A stretch of DNA of 64,000 nt, from NCBI RefSeq assembly GCF_000812465.1, contig NZ_JWMA01000190.1:1-64000 (forward strand). The letters are read 5' to 3'. Shown piece by piece: positions 9,904-18,862 of this stretch (positions within the stretch are counted from its first letter, which is position 1; each line of letters opens with the position of its first letter). The notes beneath the pieces are model-generated. The model was given only the letters and a program-made list of their open reading frames with translations, searched no databases and was not told the DNA's origin. Position numbers and translations under genes: made by a program. Source of the DNA: Cupriavidus sp. IDO (lineage in GTDB: Bacteria > Pseudomonadota > Gammaproteobacteria > Burkholderiales > Burkholderiaceae).

Positions 9904-9932
9904 AAAAACGCCGGCTTCGCGCCGGCGTTTTG
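9904..9932. terminator. Bidirectional terminator between GST and mnmA
   Basis: An ACGCCGGC/GCCGGCGT stem (9908-9915 and 9921-9928) with an A run on the left and a T run on the right, serving the convergent GST and mnmA genes. Confidence 0.85.
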
Positions 9933-9951
9933 CTTCCTTCTTCCTTCTTCC

Positions 9952-11031
9952 TTATTGGATGATGCCGCCTCCCAGGCAGATATCCCCGTCATACAGCACG
10001 GCCGACTGGCCCGGCGTCACCGCCCACTGCGCTGCGGCAAACCCCAGCTTCAGCGTGTCGCCGTCCACGGCATCGACCGTGCACGCTGCGTCGCTCTGGC
10101 GGTAGCGCGTCTTGGCGGCCATGGCCGCCCCCGCTGCGGGCGGCTCGCCGGCCACCCACGACAGGTCCGCCGCCGACAACACCGGCGTCAGCAACCAGGG
10201 ATGGTCGTGGCCCTGCACCACATACAGCGTGTTGCTCGCCATGTCCTTGCGCGCCACGTACCAGGCGTCGCCATTGCCGTCACGGCTGCCTCCCAGGCCG
10301 ATGCCCTTGCGCTGGCCCAGCGTGTAGAACGCCAGCCCGATATGCTCGCCGACCACCCTGCCCTCCGGCGTTTTCATCGGGCCCGGCCTGGTCGGCAGGT
10401 AGCGGTTCAGGAAATCGCGGAATGGACGTTCGCCGATGAAGCAGATGCCAGTCGAATCCTTCTTCTTCGCATTCGGCAGCCCGATCTCGGCCGCGATTTC
10501 GCGCACGCGCGTCTTGGGGATCTCGCCCAGCGGGAACAGCGTGCGCGACAGCTGCGCCTGGTTCAGGCGATGCAGGAAGTAGCTCTGGTCCTTGGTGTGG
10601 TCGAATGCCTTGAGCAGCTCGAACCTGCCGCTTTCGCCCTGGCGCACGCGCGCATAGTGGCCGGTGGCAATGGTCTCCGCGCCCAGCGACATCGCGTGGT
10701 CGAGGAATGCCTTGAACTTGATCTCGGCATTGCACAGCACGTCCGGGTTAGGCGTGCGGCCGGCCGAATATTCGCGCAGGAAGTCGGCAAACACGCGGTC
10801 CTTGTACTCGGCCGCGAAATTGACCGCCTCCACGTCCACGCCGATCAGGTCGGCGACGGACACAACGTCAAGCCAGTCCTGGCGCGTGGAGCAATACTCG
10901 CTATCGTCATCGTCTTCCCAGTTCTTCATGAACAGGCCGATGACTTCATAGCCCTGCTGCTTGAGCAGCCACGCGGTGACCGACGAATCGACGCCGCCCG
11001 ACATGCCCACTACGACTCGCTTCCCGCTCAC
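9952..11031 (-). CDS. mnmA: tRNA-specific 2-thiouridylase MnmA
   Basis: 359-residue enzyme that makes the 2-thio group of mnm5s2U34 in Lys, Glu and Gln tRNAs, taking sulfur through a persulfide relay. The PP-loop for ATP is GMSGGVDSS (9-17). The two catalytic cysteines are C100 in [12 protein letters not shown] and the one in [12 protein letters not shown] (about 197). The length is typical. The start overlaps the Nudix gene's stop by 4 bp, so the two are co-translated, as for the mnmA-nudJ pair in enterobacteria. Confidence 0.96.
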   Translation of the reverse strand: MSGKRVVVGMSGGVDSSVTAWLLKQQGYEVIGLFMKNWEDDDDSEYCSTRQDWLDVVSVADLIGVDVEAVNFAAEYKDRVFADFLREYSAGRTPNPDVLCNAEIKFKAFLDHAMSLGAETIATGHYARVRQGESGRFELLKAFDHTKDQSYFLHRLNQAQLSRTLFPLGEIPKTRVREIAAEIGLPNAKKKDSTGICFIGERPFRDFLNRYLPTRPGPMKTPEGRVVGEHIGLAFYTLGQRKGIGLGGSRDGNGDAWYVARKDMASNTLYVVQGHDHPWLLTPVLSAADLSWVAGEPPAAGAAMAAKTRYRQSDAACTVDAVDGDTLKLGFAAAQWAVTPGQSAVLYDGDICLGGGIIQ

Positions 11032-11519
11032 GACGCGTCTCCGCCGGCCAGCACCGAGGGGTGCGTGTAGAGCGCGTCGAGCGCAAACCGCTTGCCGGCC
11101 AGGTAATCATCCACGCAGGCCATCAGCAGCGGCGTGCGATGGCGTTCCGGGCAGCCGCGCAGTTCTTCCGCGCTCATCCAGACGGTGCGCACGATGCCGG
11201 TGTCGAGCTGGCGCCCGGCATCCAGGGAGCCGAGGTCGCCGGTAAAGGCAAAGCGCACGTATGTGACGTCGGCGCCGGTTCGCGACGAGCTTGCTCGGCC
11301 CATATAGCAGCCCAGCAGCGCGCGTGGCTCGAAGGTGTGCGCGGTCTCCTCCAGCGTTTCGCGGATGACGGCGCGGATCAGGCTTTCGCCCGGATCCAGG
11401 TGGCCGGCCGGCTGGTTCAGTCGCAGGCCGTCCGGGGTTTCCTCTTCGACCAGCAGGAAGCGGCCGCCGCGTTCGATCACCGCGGCTACCGTTACGCTGG
11501 CATTCCAGTCACGTGGCAT
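11028..11519 (-). CDS. nudJ: NudJ-like Nudix hydrolase
   Basis: 163-residue Nudix pyrophosphohydrolase. The Nudix box runs from [16 protein letters not shown] to TLEETAH, keeping the REXXEE metal-binding core but with Ala where the box usually ends in Gly. In E. coli the NudJ phosphatase gene sits directly upstream of mnmA, as here, and NudJ acts on thiamine pyrophosphate precursors and nucleoside tri- and diphosphates. I chose the ATG at 11519 over a TTG nine bases upstream. The substrate is inferred from gene order only. Confidence 0.85.
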   Translation of the reverse strand: MPRDWNASVTVAAVIERGGRFLLVEEETPDGLRLNQPAGHLDPGESLIRAVIRETLEETAHTFEPRALLGCYMGRASSSRTGADVTYVRFAFTGDLGSLDAGRQLDTGIVRTVWMSAEELRGCPERHRTPLLMACVDDYLAGKRFALDALYTHPSVLAGGDAS

Positions 11520-11792
11520 GATGCACAATTTTTAAGCAATCCGGCATTCTACCGGTTGCGGGACCATCGTGCACCGCCGCGCGCCGGCGAACCGGCCTGC
11601 TGGCCAGTCCTGCCAAAGCTGAAACGCCGTTGTAGTACTGTTGCAAAAGCCGACCGAGTGGTCACCATTGAACGTCAGATTCCTGTAAGCTGCGGAAAAA
11701 TTGTGCGCTGCAGTCGAACCCGGAAGTGGCGTACACGGGCCAGACGTCTGCCCGCCCATCAGATACGACGCCAGCAAAAGGAGAAATTGACG

Positions 11793-12914
11793 ATGTACAT
11801 CGGCATCCCGCAGGAGACGCGGGCCGGCGAGACTCGTGTCGCCGCCACCCCGGAGACCGTCAAGAAGTACGTCGCGCAGGGCCACAAGGTCGTCGTGCAG
11901 GCCGGTGCCGGCGTGCGGGCGAGCCAGCCCGACAGCGCGTACGAAGCGGTCGGGGCGACCATCGGCACGGCCGCCGACGCGCTCGGTGCGCAACTGGTGC
12001 TGAAGGTCCGCGCCCCGGACGCCGCCGAACTGGCGCAGATGAAGCCGGGCTCGGTCCTGGTGGGCATGCTCAATCCCTTCGACGCGGAGAACAACGCGCG
12101 CATGGCGGCGGCGAACATTACCGCCTTCGCCCTGGAAGCCGCGCCGCGCACCACGCGCGCCCAGAGCATGGACGTGCTGTCGTCGCAGGCCAATATCGCC
12201 GGCTACAAGGCCGTGCTGGTTGCCGCGCACCATTACCAGCGCTTCATGCCGATGCTGATGACCGCTGCGGGCACCGTGAAGGCCGCCCGCGTGCTGATCC
12301 TCGGCGCCGGCGTGGCGGGCCTGCAGGCGATTGCGACGGCCAAGCGGCTGGGCGCGGTGATCGAGGCCTCAGACGTGCGCCCCGCCGTGAAGGAGCAGAT
12401 CGAATCGCTCGGCGGCAAGTTCCTCGACGTGCCGTTCCTCACCGACGAAGAACGCGAGATCGCGCAGGGCGTGGGCGGCTATGCCCGCCCGATGCCGCCC
12501 GACTGGATGAAGCGGCAGGCGGAGCTGGTCCACCAGCGCGCGATCCAGGCCGACATCGTCATCACCACCGCGCTGATTCCCGGCCGCAAGGCGCCGGTGC
12601 TGCTGCAGGAAGCCACCGTGCAGCAGATGAAGCCGGGCTCGGTGGTGGTCGACCTGGCCGCCGCGCAGGGCGGCAACTGCCCGCTGACCGTGGCCGATGA
12701 AGTGGTCGAGCGCCACGGCGTCATCCTGGTGGGCCACACCAACCTTGCCAGCATGGTCGCGGCGGACGCCTCTGCGCTTTACGCCCGCAACGTGCTGGAT
12801 TTCCTCAAGCTGGTCGTCGACAAGGACGCCCACTTCACGCTCAACCTGGAAGACGACATCGTCGCTGCCTGCCTGATGAGCAGGGACGGCCAGGTCGTGC
12901 GCCAGGCTGCGTGA
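11793..12914 (+). CDS. pntAA: NAD(P) transhydrogenase subunit alpha, part 1 (NAD domain)
   Basis: 373-residue soluble domain I of the proton-translocating transhydrogenase, which binds NAD(H). It begins with the family start MYIGIPQETRAGETRVAATP and has the Rossmann motif LGAGVAGLQAIATAKRLGA. The upstream AAAAGGAG fixes the ATG at 11793. Unlike enterobacteria, the alpha subunit is split: the membrane part is the separate pntAB gene 1.6 kb downstream, with panD and a HAD-like gene in between. The complex drives NADPH formation from NADH using proton motive force. Confidence 0.94.
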   Translation: MYIGIPQETRAGETRVAATPETVKKYVAQGHKVVVQAGAGVRASQPDSAYEAVGATIGTAADALGAQLVLKVRAPDAAELAQMKPGSVLVGMLNPFDAENNARMAAANITAFALEAAPRTTRAQSMDVLSSQANIAGYKAVLVAAHHYQRFMPMLMTAAGTVKAARVLILGAGVAGLQAIATAKRLGAVIEASDVRPAVKEQIESLGGKFLDVPFLTDEEREIAQGVGGYARPMPPDWMKRQAELVHQRAIQADIVITTALIPGRKAPVLLQEATVQQMKPGSVVVDLAAAQGGNCPLTVADEVVERHGVILVGHTNLASMVAADASALYARNVLDFLKLVVDKDAHFTLNLEDDIVAACLMSRDGQVVRQAA

Positions 12915-12921
12915 GTTCATC

Positions 12922-12940
12922 GGGCGCCCCGCGGGCGCCC
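12922..12940 (+). other. GC hairpin between pntAA and panD
   Basis: A GGGCGCC/GGCGCCC stem (12922-12928 and 12934-12940) with no following T run. It may slow polymerase or protect the upstream mRNA end, allowing different expression of pntAA and panD; it is not a convincing terminator. Confidence 0.4.
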
Positions 12941-12974
12941 ACTGCCTTTGCATCAATATAAGGACGTATCACCC

Positions 12975-13337
12975 ATGCAACGCATCATGCTCCGCGCGAA
13001 GCTCCACCGCGTCACCGTGACGCAGGCGGACCTCAACTATGAGGGTTCGTGCGGCATCGACGAGAACCTGCTCGAAGCTGCCGACATGAAGGAGTTCGAG
13101 AAGATCGAGCTGTACAACGTCAACAACGGCGAGCGCTTCTCCACCTACATCATCAAGGGCGAACGCGGGAGCGGCGAGATCTCGCTGAACGGCGCCGCGG
13201 CACGCCGTGCGCACCTGGGCGACCAGCTGATCATCTGCACCTACGCGCCGATGAGCGACGAAGAAATCGCCACCTACAAGCCGAAGATCATCCTGGTCGA
13301 CGAGAAGAACGGCATCAAGGAAATCAAGAAGGTCTGA
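12975..13337 (+). CDS. panD: Aspartate 1-decarboxylase
   Basis: 120-residue pyruvoyl enzyme that decarboxylates aspartate to beta-alanine for pantothenate and coenzyme A. The self-processing site is G24-S25 in YEGSCGIDE, where cleavage turns the serine into the pyruvoyl cofactor. [20 protein letters not shown] is the conserved C-terminal core. ATG at 12975 is preceded by AAGGACG; the earlier in-frame start at 12948 adds nine unconserved residues. Its place inside the pnt gene set is unusual, although it links to cofactor supply. Confidence 0.96.
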   Translation: MQRIMLRAKLHRVTVTQADLNYEGSCGIDENLLEAADMKEFEKIELYNVNNGERFSTYIIKGERGSGEISLNGAAARRAHLGDQLIICTYAPMSDEEIATYKPKIILVDEKNGIKEIKKV

Positions 13338-13342
13338 CGTCC

Positions 13343-14449
13343 ATGACCCTGCGCCTGCGTCCGGAACCTGTCTCCAGCGCCGCACCATGGCGTGCGCGCC
13401 TGGGCATGCGGCTCGCGCAGGCGGCAGGAGCAGGACTGCTGGCGCTTTGCGCCGCATGCAGCAGCACCGGCGGCGGTGCCGGCGCCACGCAGCAGATAGC
13501 AGCCGATCCGCTGCCGGCGTGGCGCGACGGCGCAGTCAAGCAGTCCATCCTGAATTTCGTCAGCAAGACCACCACGCCGGGCAGCCCGGACTTCGTGCCG
13601 CCGGAGGACCGCATCGCGACCTTCGACAATGACGGCACGCTGTGGCGCGAAGACCCGGCGGTGGAGCTGCTGTTCGTGGTGTACCGCGCGCAAGAGCGCG
13701 CAAGGGCCGAACCCGCACTGGCAAACCGTTCGCCCTACAAGGAATTCCTCGCCGATCCTTCGGCCTACTTCAAGACCACCGGCGAAGCCGGTGCGCTGCG
13801 CATCCTCAACGAGCTTTACGGCAATACCAGCGTCGAAGATTTCCAGAACGACGTGCGCCGCTACTTCGCGAGCGCGCGCCACCCGAAATCGAACGCCCCC
13901 CTGCGTGAAGGCACCTACCAGCCAATGCTGGAGCTGCTCGCGCTGCTGCGCGCCCACGGCTACCAGACCTGGCTCTGCTCCGGCGGCACGACCGATTTCA
14001 TGCGTGTCATATCGCAGTCCTATTATGGGATTCCGCCCCAGCAGGTGATCGGCTCACGGCTGGCAACGCTGTTCCGGGAGAACGGCCGCGAGAACCAGGT
14101 CTGGCGCGAGCCGAAGATGGAAAGCTTCAATGACAAGCAGGTCAAGCCGGCCAACATCGCCTTGCAGATCGGCAAGCGGCCGGTCTTTGCGGCGGGCAAT
14201 GTGGGCGGCAAGGGCGACATCGCGATGCTCTCGTACTCGCAGGCGCGCAAGGGCTCGTCGTTCCAGCTGCTGGTCAATCATGACGACATGGACCGCGAGC
14301 TGGCCTACGGGGAAGCCGACAACGCATCGCTGCGCGCCGCTGCCGAGCGCGGCTGGACCGTGGTCAGCATGAAGCGCGACTGGGGGCGCGTGTTCCCGGC
14401 CCCGGCGGCTGCCGCAGCCTCGGCCCAGGCGCCCGCTCAGGCTCCCTAG
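13343..14449 (+). CDS. HAD-family hydrolase with export signal
   Basis: 368-residue protein starting 5 bp after panD. The N-terminus has arginines followed by a hydrophobic run and a cysteine (GLLALCAACSS, C36 or C39), suggesting a signal peptide and perhaps lipid anchoring, although the lipobox is imperfect. The HAD catalytic motif I is IATFDNDGTLW (D95, D97); CSGGTTDF is motif II; the acidic motif IV appears as GNVGGKGDIAML in place of GDGxxD. Such secreted HAD proteins are likely phosphatases, but the substrate is unknown. The C-terminus ends in an Ala/Pro/Gln tail. Gene context (panD, pnt) gives no clear clue. Confidence 0.8.
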   Translation: MTLRLRPEPVSSAAPWRARLGMRLAQAAGAGLLALCAACSSTGGGAGATQQIAADPLPAWRDGAVKQSILNFVSKTTTPGSPDFVPPEDRIATFDNDGTLWREDPAVELLFVVYRAQERARAEPALANRSPYKEFLADPSAYFKTTGEAGALRILNELYGNTSVEDFQNDVRRYFASARHPKSNAPLREGTYQPMLELLALLRAHGYQTWLCSGGTTDFMRVISQSYYGIPPQQVIGSRLATLFRENGRENQVWREPKMESFNDKQVKPANIALQIGKRPVFAAGNVGGKGDIAMLSYSQARKGSSFQLLVNHDDMDRELAYGEADNASLRAAAERGWTVVSMKRDWGRVFPAPAAAAASAQAPAQAP

Positions 14450-14530
14450 AGCGGCCGCGTCCCGGTCGTTCGCACCACACACAGAAAAGACAAGCGGCAT
14501 CCAGGATTCAAAGCAAAGGAGGAGAAGTCG

Positions 14531-14854
14531 ATGGAGATGGTGAACCACACGGTGATCAACCTGATCATCTTCGTGCTGGCGATCTACGTGGGTTACCACG
14601 TGGTCTGGACGGTCACGCCGGCCCTGCACACCCCGCTGATGGCCGTGACGAATGCGATCTCGGCCATCATCATCGTCGGCGCAATGCTCGCGGCCGGCCT
14701 GACCGAAGGCGGTGTCGGGCGCGTGATGGGCACGCTGGCGGTGGCGCTCGCCGCGGTCAACGTGTTCGGCGGCTTCCTGGTCACCCAGCGCATGCTGGAG
14801 ATGTTCAAGAAGAAAGAGCCGAAGGCCAAGGCTGGTAGCAAGGAGGGCGCATGA
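14531..14854 (+). CDS. pntAB: NAD(P) transhydrogenase subunit alpha, part 2 (membrane)
   Basis: 107-residue membrane protein with three hydrophobic helices (about 8-28, 35-60, 64-86) and a Lys-rich C-terminus. The family phrase [19 protein letters not shown] is intact. It supplies part of the proton channel (domain II) of the transhydrogenase. AAAGGAGGAG upstream is a very strong ribosome-binding site. The stop overlaps the pntB start by 4 bp. Confidence 0.94.
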   Translation: MEMVNHTVINLIIFVLAIYVGYHVVWTVTPALHTPLMAVTNAISAIIIVGAMLAAGLTEGGVGRVMGTLAVALAAVNVFGGFLVTQRMLEMFKKKEPKAKAGSKEGA

Positions 14855-16323
14855 TGGAACTCGTCAGCATGAACCTCGTCACCCTGCTCTACCTGGTCGC
14901 GTCGGTCTGCTTCATCCAGGCGCTCAAGGGCCTTTCCCACCCGGCTTCGGCGCGCAAGGGCAATGCCTTCGGCATGATCGGCATGGCCATCGCCGTGGTG
15001 ACCACGCTGGCGCTGATCGTCAAGCTGAAGAATGAATTCCTCGCGGCGGGCACGGCGCAGTCGTCGGTAGGTACCGGCCTGGCCCTGATCTTCGGCGCGC
15101 TGGTGGTCGGCGGCGGCATCGGCGCCTACGTGGCGAAGAAGGTCGAGATGACCAAGATGCCGGAACTGGTCGCGGCGATGCACTCGCTGATCGGTCTGGC
15201 CGCGGTGTTCATCGCGGTGGCGGCAGTGGCCGAGCCGGCGGCGTTCGGCATCACGCCGGCGGGCTCGCACCTGATCCCGATGGGCAACCGGATCGAGCTG
15301 TTCATCGGCTGCTTCGTCGGTGCGATCACCTTCTCGGGTTCGGTGATCGCCTTCGGCAAGCTGTCCGGGCGCTATAAGTTCCGCCTGTTCCAGGGCGCGC
15401 CGGTGGCGTTTGCCGGCCAGCACTGGCTGAACCTGCTGCTGGCGGTGGCGATGCTCGGCTTCGGCGTCATCTTCTTCCTGTCGCAGGACTGGCTGCCGTT
15501 CCTGCTGATGCTGGCGATCGCCTTCGTGCTGGGCGTGCTGATCATCATCCCGATCGGCGGCGCCGACATGCCGGTGGTGGTGTCGATGCTGAACTCGTAC
15601 TCGGGCTGGGCGGCGGCGGGCATCGGCTTCTCGCTGAACAACCCGATGCTGATCATTGCCGGCTCGCTGGTGGGCTCCTCCGGTGCCATCCTCTCGTACA
15701 TCATGTGCAAGGCGATGAACCGGTCGTTCTTCAACGTGCTGCTGGGCGGCTTTGGCGGTGCAACCGCGGCGGCGGCAGTCGGCGGCGCGCAGCAACGCAA
15801 TGTGAAGTCGGGCTCGGCCGACGACGCGGCGTTCCTGATGGGCAACGCCGAAACCGTGATCATCGTGCCGGGTTACGGCCTGGCCGTGGCGCGCGCCCAA
15901 CACGCGCTCAAGGAACTGACCGAGAAGCTGGCCGAGAAGGGCGTGACCGTGAAGTACGCGATCCACCCCGTCGCGGGCCGCATGCCGGGCCACATGAACG
16001 TGCTGCTGGCCGAGGCCGAGGTGCCCTACGACCAGGTCTTCGAGATGGAAGACATCAACAGCGAGTTCGGCCAGGCCGACGTGGTGCTGGTGCTGGGCGC
16101 CAACGACGTGGTCAACCCGGCGGCCAAGACCGATCCCAACTCGCCGATCGCCGGGATGCCGATCCTGGAGGCCTACAAGGCCAAGACCATCATTGTGAAC
16201 AAGCGTTCGATGGCCGCCGGCTACGCCGGCCTGGACAACGAGCTGTTCTACATGGACAAGACCATGATGGTGTTCGGCGACGCCAAGAAGGTGGTGGAAG
16301 ACATGTTCAAGGCGGTGGACTAA
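14851..16323 (+). CDS. pntB: NAD(P) transhydrogenase subunit beta
   Basis: 490-residue subunit with about nine N-terminal membrane helices (domain II) and a soluble NADP(H)-binding domain III from about residue 310. The NADP motif is [15 protein letters not shown], followed by [18 protein letters not shown] and [10 protein letters not shown], all family signatures. Its start overlaps pntAB (ATGA). It ends the split pntAA-AB-B set; a GC hairpin at 16346-16365 follows. Confidence 0.96.
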   Translation: MMELVSMNLVTLLYLVASVCFIQALKGLSHPASARKGNAFGMIGMAIAVVTTLALIVKLKNEFLAAGTAQSSVGTGLALIFGALVVGGGIGAYVAKKVEMTKMPELVAAMHSLIGLAAVFIAVAAVAEPAAFGITPAGSHLIPMGNRIELFIGCFVGAITFSGSVIAFGKLSGRYKFRLFQGAPVAFAGQHWLNLLLAVAMLGFGVIFFLSQDWLPFLLMLAIAFVLGVLIIIPIGGADMPVVVSMLNSYSGWAAAGIGFSLNNPMLIIAGSLVGSSGAILSYIMCKAMNRSFFNVLLGGFGGATAAAAVGGAQQRNVKSGSADDAAFLMGNAETVIIVPGYGLAVARAQHALKELTEKLAEKGVTVKYAIHPVAGRMPGHMNVLLAEAEVPYDQVFEMEDINSEFGQADVVLVLGANDVVNPAAKTDPNSPIAGMPILEAYKAKTIIVNKRSMAAGYAGLDNELFYMDKTMMVFGDAKKVVEDMFKAVD

Positions 16324-16345
16324 GCCGGGCGCCTCTCCCGGTGGC

Positions 16346-16365
16346 CGGCCGGCGCCTGCCGGCCG
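16346..16365 (+). terminator. Hairpin after pntB
   Basis: A perfect CGGCCGGC/GCCGGCCG stem with loop GCCT, 22 bp after the pntB stop and with no T run. It may be a weak terminator or an mRNA end protector. Confidence 0.45.
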
Positions 16366-16369
16366 TGCC

Positions 16370-16397
16370 TTGCAAGGGCGCGGCAGCGCGCTATACT
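16370..16397 (+). promoter_or_regulatory. Putative promoter of the orphan response regulator
   Basis: -35 TTGCAA (16370-16375) and -10 TATACT (16392-16397) with a 16-bp spacer, directly after the pntB hairpin. Transcription near 16404 gives a leader of about 68 nt. Confidence 0.5.
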
Positions 16398-16471
16398 GGC
16401 CTGCGGCCGCGGACGCCCTGTCCGCTGCCCTGCCGAATTACCTGCCTGCCGGCGCCCGAGCCGAACGCATC

Positions 16472-17518
16472 ATGACATTCAACCCGCATGACAGGAACCT
16501 GTCGGTCTTCCATCACCCGGTGCTGACGGTGCTGGTCGATGACAGCAAATCGTTCATCGACAGCCTGGCGTTCCAGATGGATGCGTCACGCGCCGTGGTC
16601 ACGTTCACCGACCCGCGCGAGGCCCTGCAATGGATTCGCGAGGCGTATGCGACCCGCTTCCCGGGCTTCCTGCCGGTGCAGGTCACGCACGACGACCTGA
16701 CATTCCTGACCGAGCGGCGCACGGTGCAGCTGGATATCGACCGCATCCACCGGCAGATCCACGACATCAACCGCTTCCTGCAGCCTGGTGTCGTCGTTGT
16801 TGACTATTCAATGCCGCAGATGGACGGCCTGGAGTTCTGCCAGGCCTTGCAGGACCTGCCGTGCAAGACCATCCTGCTGACCGGTACCGCGGACGAAAGC
16901 ATCGCCGTCCAGGGCTTCAACCATGGCCTGATCGACCGCTATGTGAAAAAGCACGACAGCAATATGGTCGAGCGCCTGGGCCAGGAAATCGATGCAATGC
17001 AGCACGCGTATTTCGCCACGCTGTCGCGCACGCTGCGCGAACTGCTGACGCGGCACTCGTTCTCGTTCCTGTCCGATCCCGCGATGACCGAGCGCGTACG
17101 CCAGATCACGGCGCGCTACGGTTTTGCCGAGTACTACCTGTATCCGAACCCGGCCGGCATCCTGATGCTGACCGCACAGGGCCACGCCACGCTGATGGTG
17201 ATCGAGACCCGGTCCGGGCTGATGAGCCAGGTCGAGTCCGCGGAAGCCTACGACGCCCCGGCGGCGCTGATCGAAGGCCTGCGCGAAGGCCGCCTTATCC
17301 CCTTCTTCTGGCCGGGCAACGGCATGTACACGCCGGCCTGCATCGACTGGGAGCAATACTGCCTGCCCGCCGAACGCTGCGAAGGCCGCGAAGAGTATTT
17401 CTATGCCCTCTTCGACCTGCCCCGCCATCTGTTGGAGGAGCCGGTGATCAGCTTTCAGAGCTTCCTGGCCGATTTTGCCCGCAACGCTGAAGCGATGACG
17501 GGCCGCAAGCGACCCTGA
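16472..17518 (+). CDS. Orphan response regulator with enlarged receiver
   Basis: 348-residue protein. Receiver residues are present: D23/D24 (LVDDSKSFI), phosphoacceptor D111 (VVDYSMPQMDGLEF), T137 (LLTGTA) and K159/K160. The distance from the acidic pair to the phosphoacceptor is 87 residues instead of about 40-45, so roughly 45 residues are inserted after the second strand. The remaining ~185 residues have no DNA-binding motif and end in aromatic, acidic sequence. No kinase is adjacent. PhcR and PhcQ 14 kb away also lack DNA-binding domains, so a link with Phc signalling is possible but unproven. ATG at 16472 is preferred over 16370, which overlaps the promoter. Confidence 0.8.
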   Translation: MTFNPHDRNLSVFHHPVLTVLVDDSKSFIDSLAFQMDASRAVVTFTDPREALQWIREAYATRFPGFLPVQVTHDDLTFLTERRTVQLDIDRIHRQIHDINRFLQPGVVVVDYSMPQMDGLEFCQALQDLPCKTILLTGTADESIAVQGFNHGLIDRYVKKHDSNMVERLGQEIDAMQHAYFATLSRTLRELLTRHSFSFLSDPAMTERVRQITARYGFAEYYLYPNPAGILMLTAQGHATLMVIETRSGLMSQVESAEAYDAPAALIEGLREGRLIPFFWPGNGMYTPACIDWEQYCLPAERCEGREEYFYALFDLPRHLLEEPVISFQSFLADFARNAEAMTGRKRP

Positions 17519-17536
17519 GCCGGCGGCTGCCGGCTC
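17517..17536. terminator. Hairpin between convergent genes
   Basis: A GAGCCGGC/GCCGGCTC stem with loop GGCT overlaps the stop codon of the response regulator and precedes the convergent RlmL-like gene. It lacks a T run, so termination is likely partial. Confidence 0.45.
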
Positions 17537-17539
17537 GCC

Positions 17540-18793
17540 TCAGTCTGCCTGCGGCGCCCGGTTGCCGCCGCGCACCATGTCAAACCGGAACAGCCGGCAT
17601 TCGATATTGCCGTTGTAGAGCGGCGTGCGGCGCGATTCCTTCAGCCGCAGCCGGCGCGGGAAGCTCAGGTCGCCGGTGAAGACCCAGGCCTGCCAGCCGG
17701 CAAAGCTCTGCTTGAGCGTGGTGGCGAATGCGCTGGCGAACTCGTTGGCCGCCGCTTCTTCGGCATCGTCGCGCGGCGCCTCTTCGTCAGGCGCCCTTCG
17801 CTGGCCACGCACAGCGATCCGCTCCCCGTAAGGCGGATTCATCAGCATGACCCCCGGCTCGGCGAACGGCGGCTGCACGAAGCGTGCATCGACCTGCTTG
17901 GTGCGCGCCTCGCCCGGCAAACCGGCGCGCTCCCAGTTGGCACGGGTCATCGCCAGCATGTCGGTGGAGATATCGGAGCCGACGATCTGCAGTTCGTCCG
18001 CCGACGCCAGCATGCGCGCGCGCTGGGCATCGGTCTTCAGCTTCTGCCACGCCTTGGTGTCCGCGCCCTTGAGCCATTCGAAGGCAAAGCTGCGGCTGCC
18101 GCCCGGGGCAATGCCCAGCGCGACCTGCGCGGCTTCGATCAGGAACGTGCCGCTGCCGCACATCGGATCATAGAACGGCCGGCTGGTCTGGCCCGGCACC
18201 CAGCCGGCCAGACGCAGGATGCCGGCGGCCAGGTTTTCCTTCAGCGGCGCCTCGCCCTTCTCCATGCGCCAGCCGCGCTTGAACAGCGGCTCGCCGGTGG
18301 TATCGAGGTAGAGCGTGCAGTCGTGCTCGGTCAGATGGGCATAGATCCGCACATCCGGACTGACCGTGTCCACGCTTGGCCGTGCGCCCATGCGCTCGCG
18401 CATGGCGTCGCAGATGCCGTCCTTGACCCGCAAGGCGGTGAAATTCAGGCTGCGCAGCGGCGACTTGTGCGAGGTGACGTCCACGCGCAGCGACTCGTCC
18501 GGCGAGAACCACTGCTCCCAGCGCTGGCTGCGCGCGAGCGAGTAGATGTCGTCCTCATGCCGGTAGCCGCGCGCCGCCACGCGCATCAGCACGCGGCTGG
18601 CAATGCGCGAGTGCAAATTGACCGCGTAGGCCGCCGCCATCTCGCCTGAGAAGCTGACACCGCCCGGCATTTCGCGATGCACCTCGAACGGCGCCAGCGC
18701 CGCCATCCCGGGCCGGGCAGCGATCTCGCGCAGTTCTTCGGCGAGCGCGCTCTCGAGGCCGCGCGGGCAAGGGGCAAAGAAGGCTTGGGTCAT
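17540..18793 (-). CDS. rlmL: THUMP-domain 23S rRNA guanine-N2 methyltransferase (RlmL-like)
   Basis: 417-residue protein equal to the N-terminal methyltransferase half of E. coli RlmL/YcbY, which makes m2G2445 in 23S rRNA. It has an N-terminal ferredoxin-like/THUMP part (1-160), the SAM motif DPMCGSGTFLIEAA and the catalytic NPPYGER. The RlmK half present in E. coli is missing, as in many betaproteobacteria. I chose ATG at 18793 with AGGAACC upstream; a TTG at 18811 is possible. The terminator of the preceding gene lies within 25 bp of this start. Confidence 0.88.
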   Translation of the reverse strand: MTQAFFAPCPRGLESALAEELREIAARPGMAALAPFEVHREMPGGVSFSGEMAAAYAVNLHSRIASRVLMRVAARGYRHEDDIYSLARSQRWEQWFSPDESLRVDVTSHKSPLRSLNFTALRVKDGICDAMRERMGARPSVDTVSPDVRIYAHLTEHDCTLYLDTTGEPLFKRGWRMEKGEAPLKENLAAGILRLAGWVPGQTSRPFYDPMCGSGTFLIEAAQVALGIAPGGSRSFAFEWLKGADTKAWQKLKTDAQRARMLASADELQIVGSDISTDMLAMTRANWERAGLPGEARTKQVDARFVQPPFAEPGVMLMNPPYGERIAVRGQRRAPDEEAPRDDAEEAAANEFASAFATTLKQSFAGWQAWVFTGDLSFPRRLRLKESRRTPLYNGNIECRLFRFDMVRGGNRAPQAD

Positions 18794-18813
18794 GGGATGC
18801 GGTTCCTGCAAAC

Positions 18814-18840
18814 AAAAACGTCCGCCGTGGCGGACGGGAC
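18814..18840 (-). terminator. Terminator just upstream of rlmL
   Basis: A CGTCCGCC/GGCGGACG stem (18819-18826 and 18829-18836) followed by a T run on the minus strand. It ends the DsbA-like gene's transcript only about 20 bp before the rlmL start, so the rlmL promoter must lie inside the upstream coding region or rlmL depends on read-through. Confidence 0.8.
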
Positions 18841-18862
18841 TCAGATTAGCGTAGACGAGGAC

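Noticed and set aside
13343-14449. Horizontal insertion into the pnt operon
   Set aside because: GC content and codon use look like the neighbours, spacing is tight, and there are no repeats or mobile genes at the borders.
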